From positions 1 to 62,571 of the forward strand of contig NZ_MBLO01000229.1 in NCBI RefSeq assembly GCF_001854805.1: a stretch of 62,571 nucleotides of DNA, read 5' to 3'. Within the stretch, counting starts at the first letter, position 1, and each line of letters starts with the position of its first letter. A program made the translations under genes and the position numbers. This stretch comes from Pseudofrankia coriaricola. Lineage in GTDB: Bacteria > Actinomycetota > Actinomycetes > Frankiales > Frankiaceae. Under the pieces are notes generated by a model, which made no database searches, was not told where the DNA came from, and worked only from the letters and a program-made list of their open reading frames with translations. Positions 34,890 to 45,079 of the stretch are shown here, piece after piece.

Positions 34890-35831
34890 TCAGCGCAGGC
34901 CGGAGCGGACGAAGGCGTCGATGACCTGGCGCTGCAGCACCACGTAGAGAGCGAAGATCGGTAGACAGGCGAGGCCGGAGGCGGCCATGATGGCGCCCCA
35001 GTCGCTGCCCTCCTGGGTCAGGTAGCCGCGGATCCCGAGCTGGATCACCGAGTTCGCGCGCTGCAGCACCAGCGCGGGCCAGAAGTACTCGTTCCAGGCG
35101 GTGATGAACAGCAGGATCCCCAGGGACGCGAGCACGGGGCGGATGTTCGGGACAACCACCGTCCACAGCGTCGTCCAAGACCCTCGTCCGTCGATGCGGG
35201 CGGCATCGAGCAGCTCGCGAGGGAATGCCTGCATGTGCTGGCGCAGCATCAGCACCGCGAGTATCGCGGCCGTCGAACACAGGCTCGGCACCACGACGCC
35301 TGCCAGCGTGTTCAGCAGGCCCAGCTTGTTGAGTACCAGGTAATTGGAGATCATCGTCACCTGGAGCGGGACCAGCCAGGCGGCGACGAACAGCAGGAAC
35401 AGGATGTTCTTGCCGCGGAAGTCCCAGACCCCGAACGCGTAGGCGGCCAGCAGACACACCAGCAGCTGGCCGACGGTCGACCCGGCCGCGATGACGAGCG
35501 TGTTGAACAGCAGCACCGGGACGTCGAGGGTGTCCAGGACGTGGCTGTAGTTGCGCAGGGACAGCGGCCACGGCAGCGGGTTCTGGCTGAGGATGTCGGC
35601 TGGCCGGCGGACCGACCCGGCGTACATCCAGTAGATCGGGAAGACGCTGGCCAGGCTCAGCACGACCATCACCGCGTGCCGGCCGGCCGTGGCGGCCCAG
35701 GCCCTCCCCGGTGTCGACGCCGCGCGGACGACGGGCCCGCCCTCCGTCGCGCCGCCGCTGGCGGCGCTTGCGGCGCCGGTATCGCCGCCGGGCTGCCGCG
35801 CCCCGCCGGCCTCGGCCGAGATGGTGCTCAT
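34890..35831 (-). CDS. Sugar-type ABC transporter permease (MalG/UgpE-like)
   Basis: 313 aa with six hydrophobic segments after a 45-residue low-complexity N-terminus. The EAA loop that docks with the ATPase reads ELLDAARIDGRGSW and is followed by VVPNIRPVLA. MalG-like proteins pair with a MalF/UgpA-like partner, here the gene immediately upstream. Last gene of the Ugp/Msm-type operon. Confidence 0.92.
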   Translation of the reverse strand: MSTISAEAGGARQPGGDTGAASAASGGATEGGPVVRAASTPGRAWAATAGRHAVMVVLSLASVFPIYWMYAGSVRRPADILSQNPLPWPLSLRNYSHVLDTLDVPVLLFNTLVIAAGSTVGQLLVCLLAAYAFGVWDFRGKNILFLLFVAAWLVPLQVTMISNYLVLNKLGLLNTLAGVVVPSLCSTAAILAVLMLRQHMQAFPRELLDAARIDGRGSWTTLWTVVVPNIRPVLASLGILLFITAWNEYFWPALVLQRANSVIQLGIRGYLTQEGSDWGAIMAASGLACLPIFALYVVLQRQVIDAFVRSGLR

Positions 35832-35889
35832 GGTCGCGCGCTCCTTGTGGTCGTCTCCCGCGGTGGTCTGGCGGCCGGCGGAAAATGGA

Positions 35890-36855
35890 TCAGTTGTCGT
35901 GGAAGCTGAAGCGGTCGGCGAGCTTGACCAGCACGGCGGCGATCAGGCCGAACACGACGAAGAACACGATCCCGGCCGCCGAGGCGAGGCCGGAGTCGAA
36001 GTTGCGGAAGCCGAGTTCCCAGAGCAGGTAGTAGACGTTCGTCGAGCTGTCCGCCGGGCCGCCCTGGGTGAGGGTGTCCAGCAGCGGGAACGACCACTGC
36101 CCGGACAGCAGCACGGTCGTCAGCACCAGGAACAGCAACGTCGTGCGCAGCAGCGGCAGCGTGACCCAGCGCAGGATCTGCCAGCCGTTGGCGCCGTCGA
36201 TCGCGGCGGCCTCCGCGTAGTCGCCACTGATGCCGGTCAGGCCCGCCGAGACGATGAGCATCGCGAAGCCGCACATCGACCACGCGGTGATCGCGAGGAT
36301 GGCCAGCAGCGCCGTCGACTCCTCGCGCAGCCAGTTGTGCGGCGCCAGGCCGAAGGCGCCGAGCACCTGGTTGGACAGTCCGGTCGGGTCCAGCAGCCAG
36401 CGCCACACCGTCGCCGCCGCGACCGGCGCGACGAGTATCGGGGTGAAGACCAGCGCCCGGTAGACGTCGCGCGAGCGCCCGCCGAGCCGGCGGGTGACCA
36501 GTGCGATGACGGTTGGCAGCACCACCGAGAACGGCAGCAGCAGGACGACGTAGACCACGGTGTTGACGGCCGCGTTGCGCAGGCTCGGCTGGGTGAACAC
36601 CTGGCGGTACTTGTCGAGGCCCACGTAGGTCATCGGCGAGGTCGGCAGCAGGTTCCAGTCGTAGAACGACAGCTGCACCGCCTCGACCAGCGGCTTGTAC
36701 GTCCACAACACCAGGCAGGCGAGGGCGGGCAGCAGGTACAGGTAGGGCGGGGTGGCCGCGAGCAGGCGCCGGGCCAGCGAGGGCCGGGCCGCCTGGACGG
36801 CGGCCCGGCCCTCGTCGGCGAGGAGCGTCGCGGGGGCGGCGAGCTCGACGAACAT
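35890..36855 (-). CDS. Sugar-type ABC transporter permease (MalF/UgpA-like)
   Basis: 321 aa, six hydrophobic segments. EAA loop: YAEAAAIDGANGWQILRWVTLPLL; the preceding FTPILVAPVAAATVWRWLLDP is typical of UgpA/MsmF proteins. ATG 36855 starts only 2 nt after the metallophosphoesterase stop, so translation is coupled. It forms the membrane channel with the next gene product. Confidence 0.92.
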   Translation of the reverse strand: MFVELAAPATLLADEGRAAVQAARPSLARRLLAATPPYLYLLPALACLVLWTYKPLVEAVQLSFYDWNLLPTSPMTYVGLDKYRQVFTQPSLRNAAVNTVVYVVLLLPFSVVLPTVIALVTRRLGGRSRDVYRALVFTPILVAPVAAATVWRWLLDPTGLSNQVLGAFGLAPHNWLREESTALLAILAITAWSMCGFAMLIVSAGLTGISGDYAEAAAIDGANGWQILRWVTLPLLRTTLLFLVLTTVLLSGQWSFPLLDTLTQGGPADSSTNVYYLLWELGFRNFDSGLASAAGIVFFVVFGLIAAVLVKLADRFSFHDN

Positions 36856-36859
36856 CGGC

Positions 36860-37765
36860 CTACGCCTGGGTGAGCTTCTCGAGGTCACGCGCCGCGGTCT
36901 CGGCCTCGGCGTTGAACTCGGCGGCATAGCGGGCCAGCGTCTCCGGCTTCAGCTCGTAGATCCTGTCGCCGACCGTCACCGGGATGACCGTGGCGACGGC
37001 CTGACCCGGGTAGACGTCGATCCGGGTGAACAGGCCGCCGGTCACCCCGGCGTAGCCGCCGGCCGGGCCGAGCGTGCGCGCCGCGTAGGCGACGGCGCCC
37101 GCGACCAGGACCGGCACGCCGCCGAGCATCCCGGCCGAGGCGTGGTGCGCGTGTCCGGCCAGCACGATCCGCACGTCGGTCCCGGTGATGACCTTGGCGA
37201 GCCGCTCCGGCTCGACCAGCACCATCGTGTTGAGCATCCCGATCGGCGACGGCACCGGCGGGTGATGCAGCGCGAGGATCGTGCCGGCGGGCGCCGGGGT
37301 GGCGAGCTCGGCGGCCAGCCAGTCCAGCTGGGCGTCGGTGAGCTCGCCGAGGACCTCGCCGGGCTCCGTCGAGTCGAGCGCGATGATGCGCAGGTCGCCG
37401 GCCCAGTGGACGTAGTCGCACGGCTCGGTGGTCGGCTCGGCACCGAGCAGGCCCTCGCGGAACGGCCCGCGGCTGTCGTGGTTGCCCATCATGTACAGCA
37501 CGGGCAGGCCGAGCGCGCCGGCGCGCTTCTCGACGTAGGCGCGCAGCCGCTGGTAGGAGGCCAGGTCGCCGGCGTCGGCCAGGTCACCGGTCAGCAGCAG
37601 CGCCGCGACGTCGAGGCCCGACTCCTCGATCTGGTCGAAGGCGGCGGCGACGTTGGGCAGCGTGTCGAACATCCCGTGGTAGAGCTCGCCCTCGGGGACG
37701 ATGTGGGTGTCCGAGAACTGGATGACGGTGTGCGTCGGAGTCGGGGTGTCGGTGATGAGGCGCAC
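36860..37765 (-). CDS. Metallophosphoesterase (Icc/GpdQ-like class III phosphodiesterase)
   Basis: 301 aa. The calcineurin-like metal motifs are complete: FSDTH (site 1), TGDLAD, MGNHDSRG, LALHHPPV and LAGHAHH. The group includes cAMP phosphodiesterase CpdA and glycerophosphodiesterase GpdQ. Being embedded between transporter genes, it probably hydrolyses the imported phospho-compound. GTG 37765 has AGGAG upstream. Confidence 0.9.
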   Translation of the reverse strand: MRLITDTPTPTHTVIQFSDTHIVPEGELYHGMFDTLPNVAAAFDQIEESGLDVAALLLTGDLADAGDLASYQRLRAYVEKRAGALGLPVLYMMGNHDSRGPFREGLLGAEPTTEPCDYVHWAGDLRIIALDSTEPGEVLGELTDAQLDWLAAELATPAPAGTILALHHPPVPSPIGMLNTMVLVEPERLAKVITGTDVRIVLAGHAHHASAGMLGGVPVLVAGAVAYAARTLGPAGGYAGVTGGLFTRIDVYPGQAVATVIPVTVGDRIYELKPETLARYAAEFNAEAETAARDLEKLTQA

Positions 37766-37790
37766 GGTGGGCTCCTAGTCTCTAGGCGGG

Positions 37791-37840
37791 GGCTGGCCAA
37801 AGGGGGCGCGACGATGGCGAAGCCGCGCGCCCTCGGAGGC
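37791..37840 (-). repeat. Dispersed hairpin element, copy B
   Basis: On the minus strand: GGGCGCG (37832-37826), a loop containing GGCTTCGCC, CGCGCCC (37810-37804), then CCCTTTGGCCAGCCCC. It shares the stem-then-CCTTTGGCC layout of copies at 26483 and 59005 but has a different loop. It fills the gap between the phosphatase and phosphoesterase genes. Confidence 0.55.
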
Positions 37841-38734
37841 CTAGGCGGGATCGTCGGCGACGAGCAGGGCTTCGGTCAGCGCGTCGAGCTGCTCGGCCGT
37901 CGCGCCGTGGGCGAGCAGGTAGCCGCGGGCGCCGCCGTGGCTCGCCCGAACCCGGTCCAGTGCCGCGCGGATCAGTTCCGGTGGGGCCTCCATGAGGTTG
38001 GCCGGCAGCTTGCGCGCGTCCCCTGCGCCGCTGGTGACCGCGGTGAGCCTGCGCAGGGCGGCGATCGCCTCGTCGTGCAGGAGCTCGGCGGTGAGCGCGT
38101 AGTCCCTCACGATCACCTCGTCCGGGACACCGAGCAGGTCCAGCACCAGCATGATCGTCAGACCGGTCCGGTCCTTGCCGGCGCTGCAGTGCACGATCGC
38201 CGGCAGCGCTTTCGGCTCGGCCAGCGCCAGCACGGCGGCGGTGAGCCTGTCACCCTTGTTGTCGAGGATGAAGGTATAGATCGCGCCGAGGTCCATCTCC
38301 AGGCCGGCCGCCTGCGCGGCCCGCACCCCCTCGGCCGCCGCCGCGCCCGTGCCCGGCGCGTTCTCGCCCGCCTCGCCCGTCCCCGCATCCGTGGCGGCGT
38401 CCGTCGCCGGCAGCGGCGAGCCGCTGGAGTACAGCGGCATCCGGACCGTGGTGATCGGCAGCCGGCCGAGCGCGTTCGGCTCGTGCGCGACCTCCGTGTC
38501 CTCGCGCAGGTCGACGACCGTGCGCACCTGGATCTGCGCGAGCGTCGCGCGGGCCTCGTCGCCGAGGCCGTGCATCGCGGCGGAGCGCAGCAGCGTACGG
38601 CGGCGGACCCGGCGCTCGCCTGCGGCCGGGTAGCCGCCGACGTCGCGCAGGTTCAGCGCTCCGGGCAGTCTGAGCACCCGGTCGGCGTCCGCCGGATTGT
38701 CGAGATCGGGGATCGCATCAAGTTCGAGAGTCAT
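37841..38734 (-). CDS. Tyrosine-type phosphatase (Y_phosphatase3 family)
   Basis: 297 aa. The CX5R phosphatase loop is AIVHCSAGKDRTGLT near residue 183. The N-terminal RDVGGYPAAGERRVRRRTLLRSA is characteristic of the bacterial MptpB-like group, which act on phosphotyrosine and phosphoinositides. An Ala/Gly-rich insertion lies at about residues 108-142. Its position in the importer operon suggests a role in removing phosphate from the imported molecule rather than in protein signalling (inference). Confidence 0.9.
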   Translation of the reverse strand: MTLELDAIPDLDNPADADRVLRLPGALNLRDVGGYPAAGERRVRRRTLLRSAAMHGLGDEARATLAQIQVRTVVDLREDTEVAHEPNALGRLPITTVRMPLYSSGSPLPATDAATDAGTGEAGENAPGTGAAAAEGVRAAQAAGLEMDLGAIYTFILDNKGDRLTAAVLALAEPKALPAIVHCSAGKDRTGLTIMLVLDLLGVPDEVIVRDYALTAELLHDEAIAALRRLTAVTSGAGDARKLPANLMEAPPELIRAALDRVRASHGGARGYLLAHGATAEQLDALTEALLVADDPA

Positions 38735-38976
38735 GGTCCTCAGCGTTCCAGAGGCCCGCGCTGGCGGGCGGTCGCTGTTTCGTAGAAGTCAGCCGCCGGT
38801 GCCGGCCGCCGCCCGGGCGGGTGGGTGGTTGGGTGGGCAGAGGGTTCCCACCTCGCGCGCCCTCCGTCCGGGCCGGCGCCGGCCGGCCGCGCCCAGCGGT
38901 GGGCCCGGACGCGGCCGGCAGACGACGCGGATCTGGCCATCGGGGCCGGGTTCGTCGGCCCACGGCGCGCGGGTCG

Positions 38977-40359
38977 TCAGGCCTTCGGCAGCAGGTCGGT
39001 CGCCTGCTTCTGCGCGTCGGCCATCGCTGTCCGCGGGTCCTTGCCCTGGTAGATGGCGCCCTCGGCGGCGGACATCATCAGGTCGGTGATCTGCTGGTAC
39101 CCGTTGCCCGGGAAGGACACCCATGGCTGCAGGCGGGTCAGCTGATCGAGGTTCGGCTTGATCAGCGGGTGCTGGTCCGCCCACGGCTTCAGGAAGGCCG
39201 GGTCGTCGACCAGGCCGGTACGCAGCGGCAGGTAGCCGATCTTCGAGGAGATCTCGGTGTAGGCGTGGTCGCCGGTCAGGTACTTGATCAGCTCCCAGCC
39301 GGCGCGCTGCTTGGCCGGGTCGTTCGAGAAGATCGACAGCCCGGACCCGGAGTTGGTCGGGACCGGCGGCTTGGCGCCGAAGCCCGGCTCCGTGGCGGCG
39401 GTCAGCTCCCAGCCGCCCGACTGCGCGCCGCCGATGAACAGGCCCTGCAGGGCGGATGTCTCCAGGATCATGCCGATGTTGCCCTTGGAGAATGCGTCGA
39501 GGGCCTGCGCCTGGGAGAAGTTCGGGGAGAGGCCGGCCTTGTACAGGTCGGCGGCCATCGAGACCGCGCCGACCGCGGGCTCGTCGGCGAAGGTCAGCTT
39601 CTTGCGGTCGGTCGAGATGACCTGGCCGCCGTTGGAGCGGACCAGGCTCTGGAAGCACCAGTCACCCGAGCCCTTGGTGGTGCAGTCGATGTAGACGCCG
39701 TCCTTGCCGGCCTTCTGCTTGATGGCCGTGGCGGCGGTCTTGACCTCGTCCCAGGTCTTCGGCGGGTTCGCCGGGTCGAGGCCCGCCGCCCTGAACAGCG
39801 TCGAGTTGATCCACAGCACCGGCGTCGAGAACACGTACGGCATCGTGTAGGTGTGGCCGTTCAGGTCGCCGAGCGTCGTCGCTGCCGCGGCGAACGGGTG
39901 GGCACCGGCGAAGTTGGCCGTCACGGCGTCCTTGCCGACGAGGGTGTCGATCGGCTTGGCGGCGAGCGCGGTCGCGGCAAAGTCGAGCGCGTTGAAAGTG
40001 ATCTGGGCGACGTCCGGCGGGTTGCCGGCCAGCGCCTGGGTCTTGATGGAACTGGTGAAGTCACCGGCGGTCGCGTTCTGCGGCGGCTGCGCCTTGACCG
40101 TGATGTTCGGGTGCTGCTTGGCGAAGTCCGCGAGCAGCCCCTCGATCACCGGCTTCCAGGTGCCGGTGTTGGAGAGGTTGTAGCTCTCGAAGGTGATCGT
40201 CACCTTCTGGTCGGGCTTCAGCTCGGGAATCGTCGCCGCGGCGGCCGATGAGGCGTCGGCGGACGTGGGCGAGGTGGATCCGCCGGTGGCGCATGCTGCC
40301 ACCAGCGTCGAGAGCAGCGCGATGCCGACGGCCGCGCGCGCGAGGCGTGGACGTGCCAC
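38977..40359 (-). CDS. Family 1 solute-binding lipoprotein of the sugar/Ugp-type importer
   Basis: 460 aa. Signal peptide ends in a lipobox (STLVAAC), so it is anchored outside the membrane. The mature part has the family 1 pattern ITFESYNLSNTGTW, HPNITVKAQPPQN and YGYLPLRTG-type C-terminal lobe segments (ISSKIGYLPLRTG). GTG 40359 has AGGAG upstream. The 38735-38976 gap after it shows no gene. It delivers substrate to the two permeases encoded downstream. Confidence 0.92.
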   Translation of the reverse strand: MARPRLARAAVGIALLSTLVAACATGGSTSPTSADASSAAAATIPELKPDQKVTITFESYNLSNTGTWKPVIEGLLADFAKQHPNITVKAQPPQNATAGDFTSSIKTQALAGNPPDVAQITFNALDFAATALAAKPIDTLVGKDAVTANFAGAHPFAAAATTLGDLNGHTYTMPYVFSTPVLWINSTLFRAAGLDPANPPKTWDEVKTAATAIKQKAGKDGVYIDCTTKGSGDWCFQSLVRSNGGQVISTDRKKLTFADEPAVGAVSMAADLYKAGLSPNFSQAQALDAFSKGNIGMILETSALQGLFIGGAQSGGWELTAATEPGFGAKPPVPTNSGSGLSIFSNDPAKQRAGWELIKYLTGDHAYTEISSKIGYLPLRTGLVDDPAFLKPWADQHPLIKPNLDQLTRLQPWVSFPGNGYQQITDLMMSAAEGAIYQGKDPRTAMADAQKQATDLLPKA

Positions 40360-40370
40360 GTCAGGGCTCC

Positions 40371-40404
40371 TAACTTTGTGCGTTCCGTAACTCTGTGCGT
40401 TCCG
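40371..40404 (-). promoter_or_regulatory. Tandem 17-bp repeat before the binding-protein gene
   Basis: TAACTTTGTGCGTTCCG followed directly by TAACTCTGTGCGTTCCG, immediately upstream of the AGGAG of the binding-protein gene. On the coding strand each unit starts CGGAACGCACA. A GAACGTTC palindrome (41834-41841), sharing GGAACG, lies before the ATPase gene, so this may be a regulator site of the locus. Confidence 0.5.
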
Positions 40405-40525
40405 CGTGCCCGGGGACCGCGGGCACGCCTGGCAGCCGCGCGGCCCAGGCACGGGCCGCCGGTGCGTGGACGTGGGACGGGAGCCGGCGGGCGTCAGGCG
40501 CCGGCTCCGGAGCCGCTGTCGGGTG

Positions 40526-41728
<1,203 letters not shown>

Positions 41729-42028
41729 AACCGTGCTCCTGTGTGACGTGGCACCTCCGCCGGCTCCGCCGGAAGGGCGCTGGACGCGGCCCATGCCCGT
41801 CGACGGAACTGGTGGAGATCCCTGGCTATGTACGAACGTTCCATGAATCGGAGATCCATGGATCGCTGTTACAAGCTCAGAGTCCGAGATCCAGGTGAAC
41901 GGTCCAGGTACTCCCAACGAAGCCACACGGACGGCTAGGGCAACGCTGTCCATGTCGCCGGGGACGCGGGAATCCGCAGATGGCGGGTCTGTGAGCGCCG
42001 TCTCACGGGCGGGCGCCGCCCGGTCCGC

Positions 42029-42976
42029 CTAGTCCGCCCGGTCTGCCCGGTCCGGGCTGACGATCATGCTGTCGAGCAGTTCCCGCTGCTGCTCGAGCTG
42101 GTGCGCGAGCGACGTGCCTGGCGCGTCCTCGCCGCGCAGCATGACCGCCTGCTGCAGCGCGGTGATCAACAGCAGCGACGGTACCCGGCTGCCGATCGTG
42201 TCGCTGCCCAGCGGCCAGTGCGGCGAGCCCACGACGAGGAGCGCGTCGGCGAGTGCTGGCAGCGGGCCACCGGCGTAGCTGGTGATGGCGACGATCGACG
42301 CGCCGCGGCCGCGCGCGATCTCGGCCACCCGGATCGTCAGGTCGTTCACGCCACTGCCGGTGACCAGCAGGCAGACGTCGCCGGCGGACAGCCCGTTCGC
42401 CGCCAGCTGCTGCACGAGCGCGTCCGCCGGGGCCTCGACCGCCCGGCCGGCCGCCAGGAACCGCAGCGCCGCGTCCTGGGCGACCGGCGACGAACCGCCG
42501 TTGCCGACGAGGAGCAGCCGTCGCGCGCCGATGAGCAGGTCGACCGCGGTGGCGAGCTGGGCCCGGCCGAGGCCGGCCAACGAGTCCGCGAGCACGGCGG
42601 CGGCCGCCTGGAAGACCGTGTCGACGATCAGCTCCGGCGGGTCGCCGGCGCGCGGCTCGCGTAGGCCGCGGCGACCGCCACCGGGCGCGCCAGCGCCAGC
42701 GTCCTCGGCATCGCGGGCGAAGACGCCGGCTTCCCTGGCGAACGCCACCCGCAGCTGTTGGAAGCCGCGGAAGCCCATCGACTGGCAGGCGCGCACCACC
42801 GTCGCCGCCGACACGTCGGCCGCCGCCGCCAGCTGCGCGGCAGACCACTCGACCACGTCGTCCGAGCGCAGTAGGCATACCTCCGCGACGCGCCGCTCGC
42901 TCGGGATGAGCGTCGGCAGCGCTGCCCGGATGCCGGCGAACAGGCTGCCGGTGCGCGGCGGCGATGAGCTGACCAT
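42029..42976 (-). CDS. RpiR/MurR-family regulator with SIS domain
   Basis: 315 aa. The N-terminal helix-turn-helix reads SERRVAEVCLL, AADVSAATVVRACQSMGFRG. The SIS sugar-phosphate-binding domain follows: RLLLVGNGGSSPVAQDAALR, LLVTGSGVNDLTI and SIVAITSYAGGPL. Such regulators sense phosphosugars, in line with the phosphatase-bearing importer operon that it precedes. ATG 42976 is preferred; a TTG at 43015 would extend it. Confidence 0.9.
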   Translation of the reverse strand: MVSSSPPRTGSLFAGIRAALPTLIPSERRVAEVCLLRSDDVVEWSAAQLAAAADVSAATVVRACQSMGFRGFQQLRVAFAREAGVFARDAEDAGAGAPGGGRRGLREPRAGDPPELIVDTVFQAAAAVLADSLAGLGRAQLATAVDLLIGARRLLLVGNGGSSPVAQDAALRFLAAGRAVEAPADALVQQLAANGLSAGDVCLLVTGSGVNDLTIRVAEIARGRGASIVAITSYAGGPLPALADALLVVGSPHWPLGSDTIGSRVPSLLLITALQQAVMLRGEDAPGTSLAHQLEQQRELLDSMIVSPDRADRAD

Positions 42977-43087
42977 GCGTCCGTTCTTACCCGACCAGCG
43001 CGCCGTTCGGGCCAACTCGTAACAGGCATGCTGCGCGCGGATGTCGGGGAACTTCCGGCGCCCTGCGTGCGATGCGGCCTGGCTGGG

Positions 43088-43591
43088 CTACGCCGTCACC
43101 TTCGGCTTGAGCACGTACCAGCAGACCGTGGCCCAGCCCGGGGTGGTCGGCTCGCCCAGGTAGTACCAGCCCGCGGGCAGGAACGTGCCCCAGGTGGGCG
43201 GCGTGATGTCGGTGTAGGCGGCGGGGGAGGCGTCGGGGATCAGGAACGGCAGGGCGCTGGCGTCGCAGCCGCCCTGGCCGATCCTGATCAGCGGCTGGCG
43301 CAGGTCGGGCGCGGTCTTGCAGACGGCGGCCGTCGCCGGCGGCCAGAACAGGCCGGCCTGGGCGTAGTAGCCGCCGGCCAGGTGTGCCGCCGAGACCGGG
43401 TAGTCGTGGTTGGACGGGATGTTGGCCCTGGCGCCTGGCAGGCAGTCGCGGGTCGGGTCGCCGCCGGCCACGGCGGGGGTGGCCTGGCCGAGGACCGCGC
43501 CGCAGGACGCGGCGGCGGCCGTGGCCGTGACGAAGGCGGCGATCCGGTGGCCGAGCCGCCGGTGCCGTGCATGGGGTGTCCGCTCTTTCAC
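43088..43591 (-). CDS. Secreted protein of unknown function
   Basis: 167 aa. A basic N-terminus (HARHRRLGHR) is followed by a hydrophobic stretch and an AxA-type cleavage site (ATPAVA-GG), a typical Sec signal peptide. The mature part has four Cys and many Trp/Tyr (PPTWGTFLPAGWYYLGEP, WATVCWYVLKP), suggesting a small disulphide-stabilised extracellular domain. Family not recognised. GTG 43591 is chosen over GTG 43612; neither has a strong ribosome-binding site. Confidence 0.6.
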   Translation of the reverse strand: MKERTPHARHRRLGHRIAAFVTATAAAASCGAVLGQATPAVAGGDPTRDCLPGARANIPSNHDYPVSAAHLAGGYYAQAGLFWPPATAAVCKTAPDLRQPLIRIGQGGCDASALPFLIPDASPAAYTDITPPTWGTFLPAGWYYLGEPTTPGWATVCWYVLKPKVTA

Positions 43592-43816
43592 GGAAAGCAA
43601 CTTAGCGACCACGCAGGTGTATCCGGTGGCTGTGCGGCGGCATGTCGGGATCGTGGCGTGGTCCCCCTGTCGCGCACCGGCGCGGCTCGCGACGATGCCG
43701 AATGGACAGGGCCGGCTGGGTGGCTGAGGCTGGAGCCGTGCCGGTGGGGACACCGCCAGTGACGACGCCCACGCCGGTACGGCGCGGCCCGCGCCACGAC
43801 CGCGAGGAGGCGTCGG

Positions 43817-44746
43817 ATGATCCGTGGGGTGCTGCTCGCCGCGTCCCGCAGCGCCAGGGCGCGGGAGCTCGTGGTCGCCACCAGGCCGACCCGCCGCGTG
43901 GTCGACCGGTTCGTCGCCGGTGAGCGGCCGGTCGACGCCCTCGACGCGGTCCGCGGGCTCGCCGCCGACGGGATCGCCGCCACCGTCGACCGGCTCGGTG
44001 AGAGCGGCGTCGACCTCGCCAGCGCGCGCGAGTCGACCGACGGCTACCTCGCGCTGCTCGACCTCGCGGAGGACGCGGGGCTCGCCGCCGGGCTGGACGT
44101 CTCGGTGAAGCTGTCCGCGCTCGGCCGGCTGGTGCCCTACGGCGGCCTGAAGATCTGTTACGAGAACGCCGCGGAGATCTGCGCCCGCGCGGCCGCCGTG
44201 GGCGCCACGGTGACCATCGACGCCGAGGACCACACCAGCGTCGATGCGAGCCTGGCGGTGCTCGCCGACCTGCGCCGCGACTTCCCGGCCACCGGGGCGG
44301 TGCTGCAGTCCTACCTGCGCCGCGCCGAGGCCGACTGCCGCCGCCTGGCCGTCGCCGGCTCGCGGGTGCGGCTGTGCAAGGGCGCCTACCGCGCGGCGGG
44401 CGACGTCGCCTTCACCCGCCGGGCCGACGTCGACGCGTCCTATGCCCGGTGCCTGGGCATCCTGATGGCCGGCGACGGCTACCCGATGGTCGCCACCCAC
44501 GACCCACGTCTGTTGGCGCTCGCGGGCCGCCTCGCCGACGCGCGCGACCGGGACCGGGACGACTTCGAGTACCAGCTGCTGCACGGCGTGCGACCGCACG
44601 AGCAGCTCAGGCTCGCGAGCCTCGGCGCCCAGGTCCGGGTCTACCTGCCCTATGGCCCCGACTGGTATGCATATCTGCTTCGCCGGATGGCCGAGCGCCC
44701 CGCCAACCTGGCCCTATTCCTGCGCGCCCTGCGCACCCGCTCCTGA
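43817..44746 (+). CDS. Proline dehydrogenase
   Basis: 309 aa, stand-alone monofunctional form. FAD/substrate motifs: DVSVKLSALG, VTIDAEDH, RVRLCKGAYR, MVATHDPRL, EYQLLHGVR and LPYGPDWYAYLLRRMAERPAN. It oxidises proline to pyrroline-5-carboxylate and passes electrons to the respiratory chain. GAGGAGG lies just before ATG 43817. The P5C dehydrogenase partner is not adjacent. Confidence 0.95.
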   Translation: MIRGVLLAASRSARARELVVATRPTRRVVDRFVAGERPVDALDAVRGLAADGIAATVDRLGESGVDLASARESTDGYLALLDLAEDAGLAAGLDVSVKLSALGRLVPYGGLKICYENAAEICARAAAVGATVTIDAEDHTSVDASLAVLADLRRDFPATGAVLQSYLRRAEADCRRLAVAGSRVRLCKGAYRAAGDVAFTRRADVDASYARCLGILMAGDGYPMVATHDPRLLALAGRLADARDRDRDDFEYQLLHGVRPHEQLRLASLGAQVRVYLPYGPDWYAYLLRRMAERPANLALFLRALRTRS

Positions 44747-44834
44747 CGCAGCCCGGCGCAGTGACGCCGGGTTGGGCGGTGAACGGTCATGCCCCGTTCG
44801 GCCGCGCCGTTCGGGCACGCCGAATTCACCGAGA

Positions 44835-44864
44835 AGTGAGGTTTACCTCAGTGAGGTTTACCTC
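44835..44864. promoter_or_regulatory. Tandem palindromes AGTGAGGTTTACCTC x2
   Basis: Two contiguous identical 15-bp units (44835-44849, 44850-44864), each holding GAGGT-TT-ACCTC. They lie about 215 bp before the bacterioferritin start and just before an IdeR-like box, so they probably belong to its control region. Confidence 0.55.
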
Positions 44865-44867
44865 CGC

Positions 44868-44886
44868 GAAGGTTAGGCGGGCCTGA
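44868..44886. promoter_or_regulatory. IdeR/DtxR-like iron box
   Basis: GAAGGTTAGGCGGGCCTGA matches 13 of 19 positions of the IdeR consensus TTAGGTTAGGCTAACCTAA, with the left half-site AGGTTAGGC intact. IdeR is known to activate bacterioferritin genes in mycobacteria, and bfr is the next gene. Confidence 0.5.
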
Positions 44887-45079
44887 ATAATGCCGCCTTG
44901 GTGGCTGTAATGCCCGCCCATACCACCTGTGTCATTTCTGTGGTTTGCTGTCTGTTGGGTGGAACTGGCGGCGGTCGCGCGTCGTCTTCGCTGGTCACGG
45001 ATCGTGGCCGGACAAGTGCTCCGCCCTCGGATAACCTGCCCGCCCGCGACGGCGGGGTGATGGCGGAAGGTGCATGAAC

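Noticed and set aside
44835-44864. The two 15-bp units as IdeR sites
   Set aside because: The spacing between AGGT and ACCT is 2 bp instead of the 7 bp of IdeR sites; only the neighbouring 44868-44886 sequence fits.
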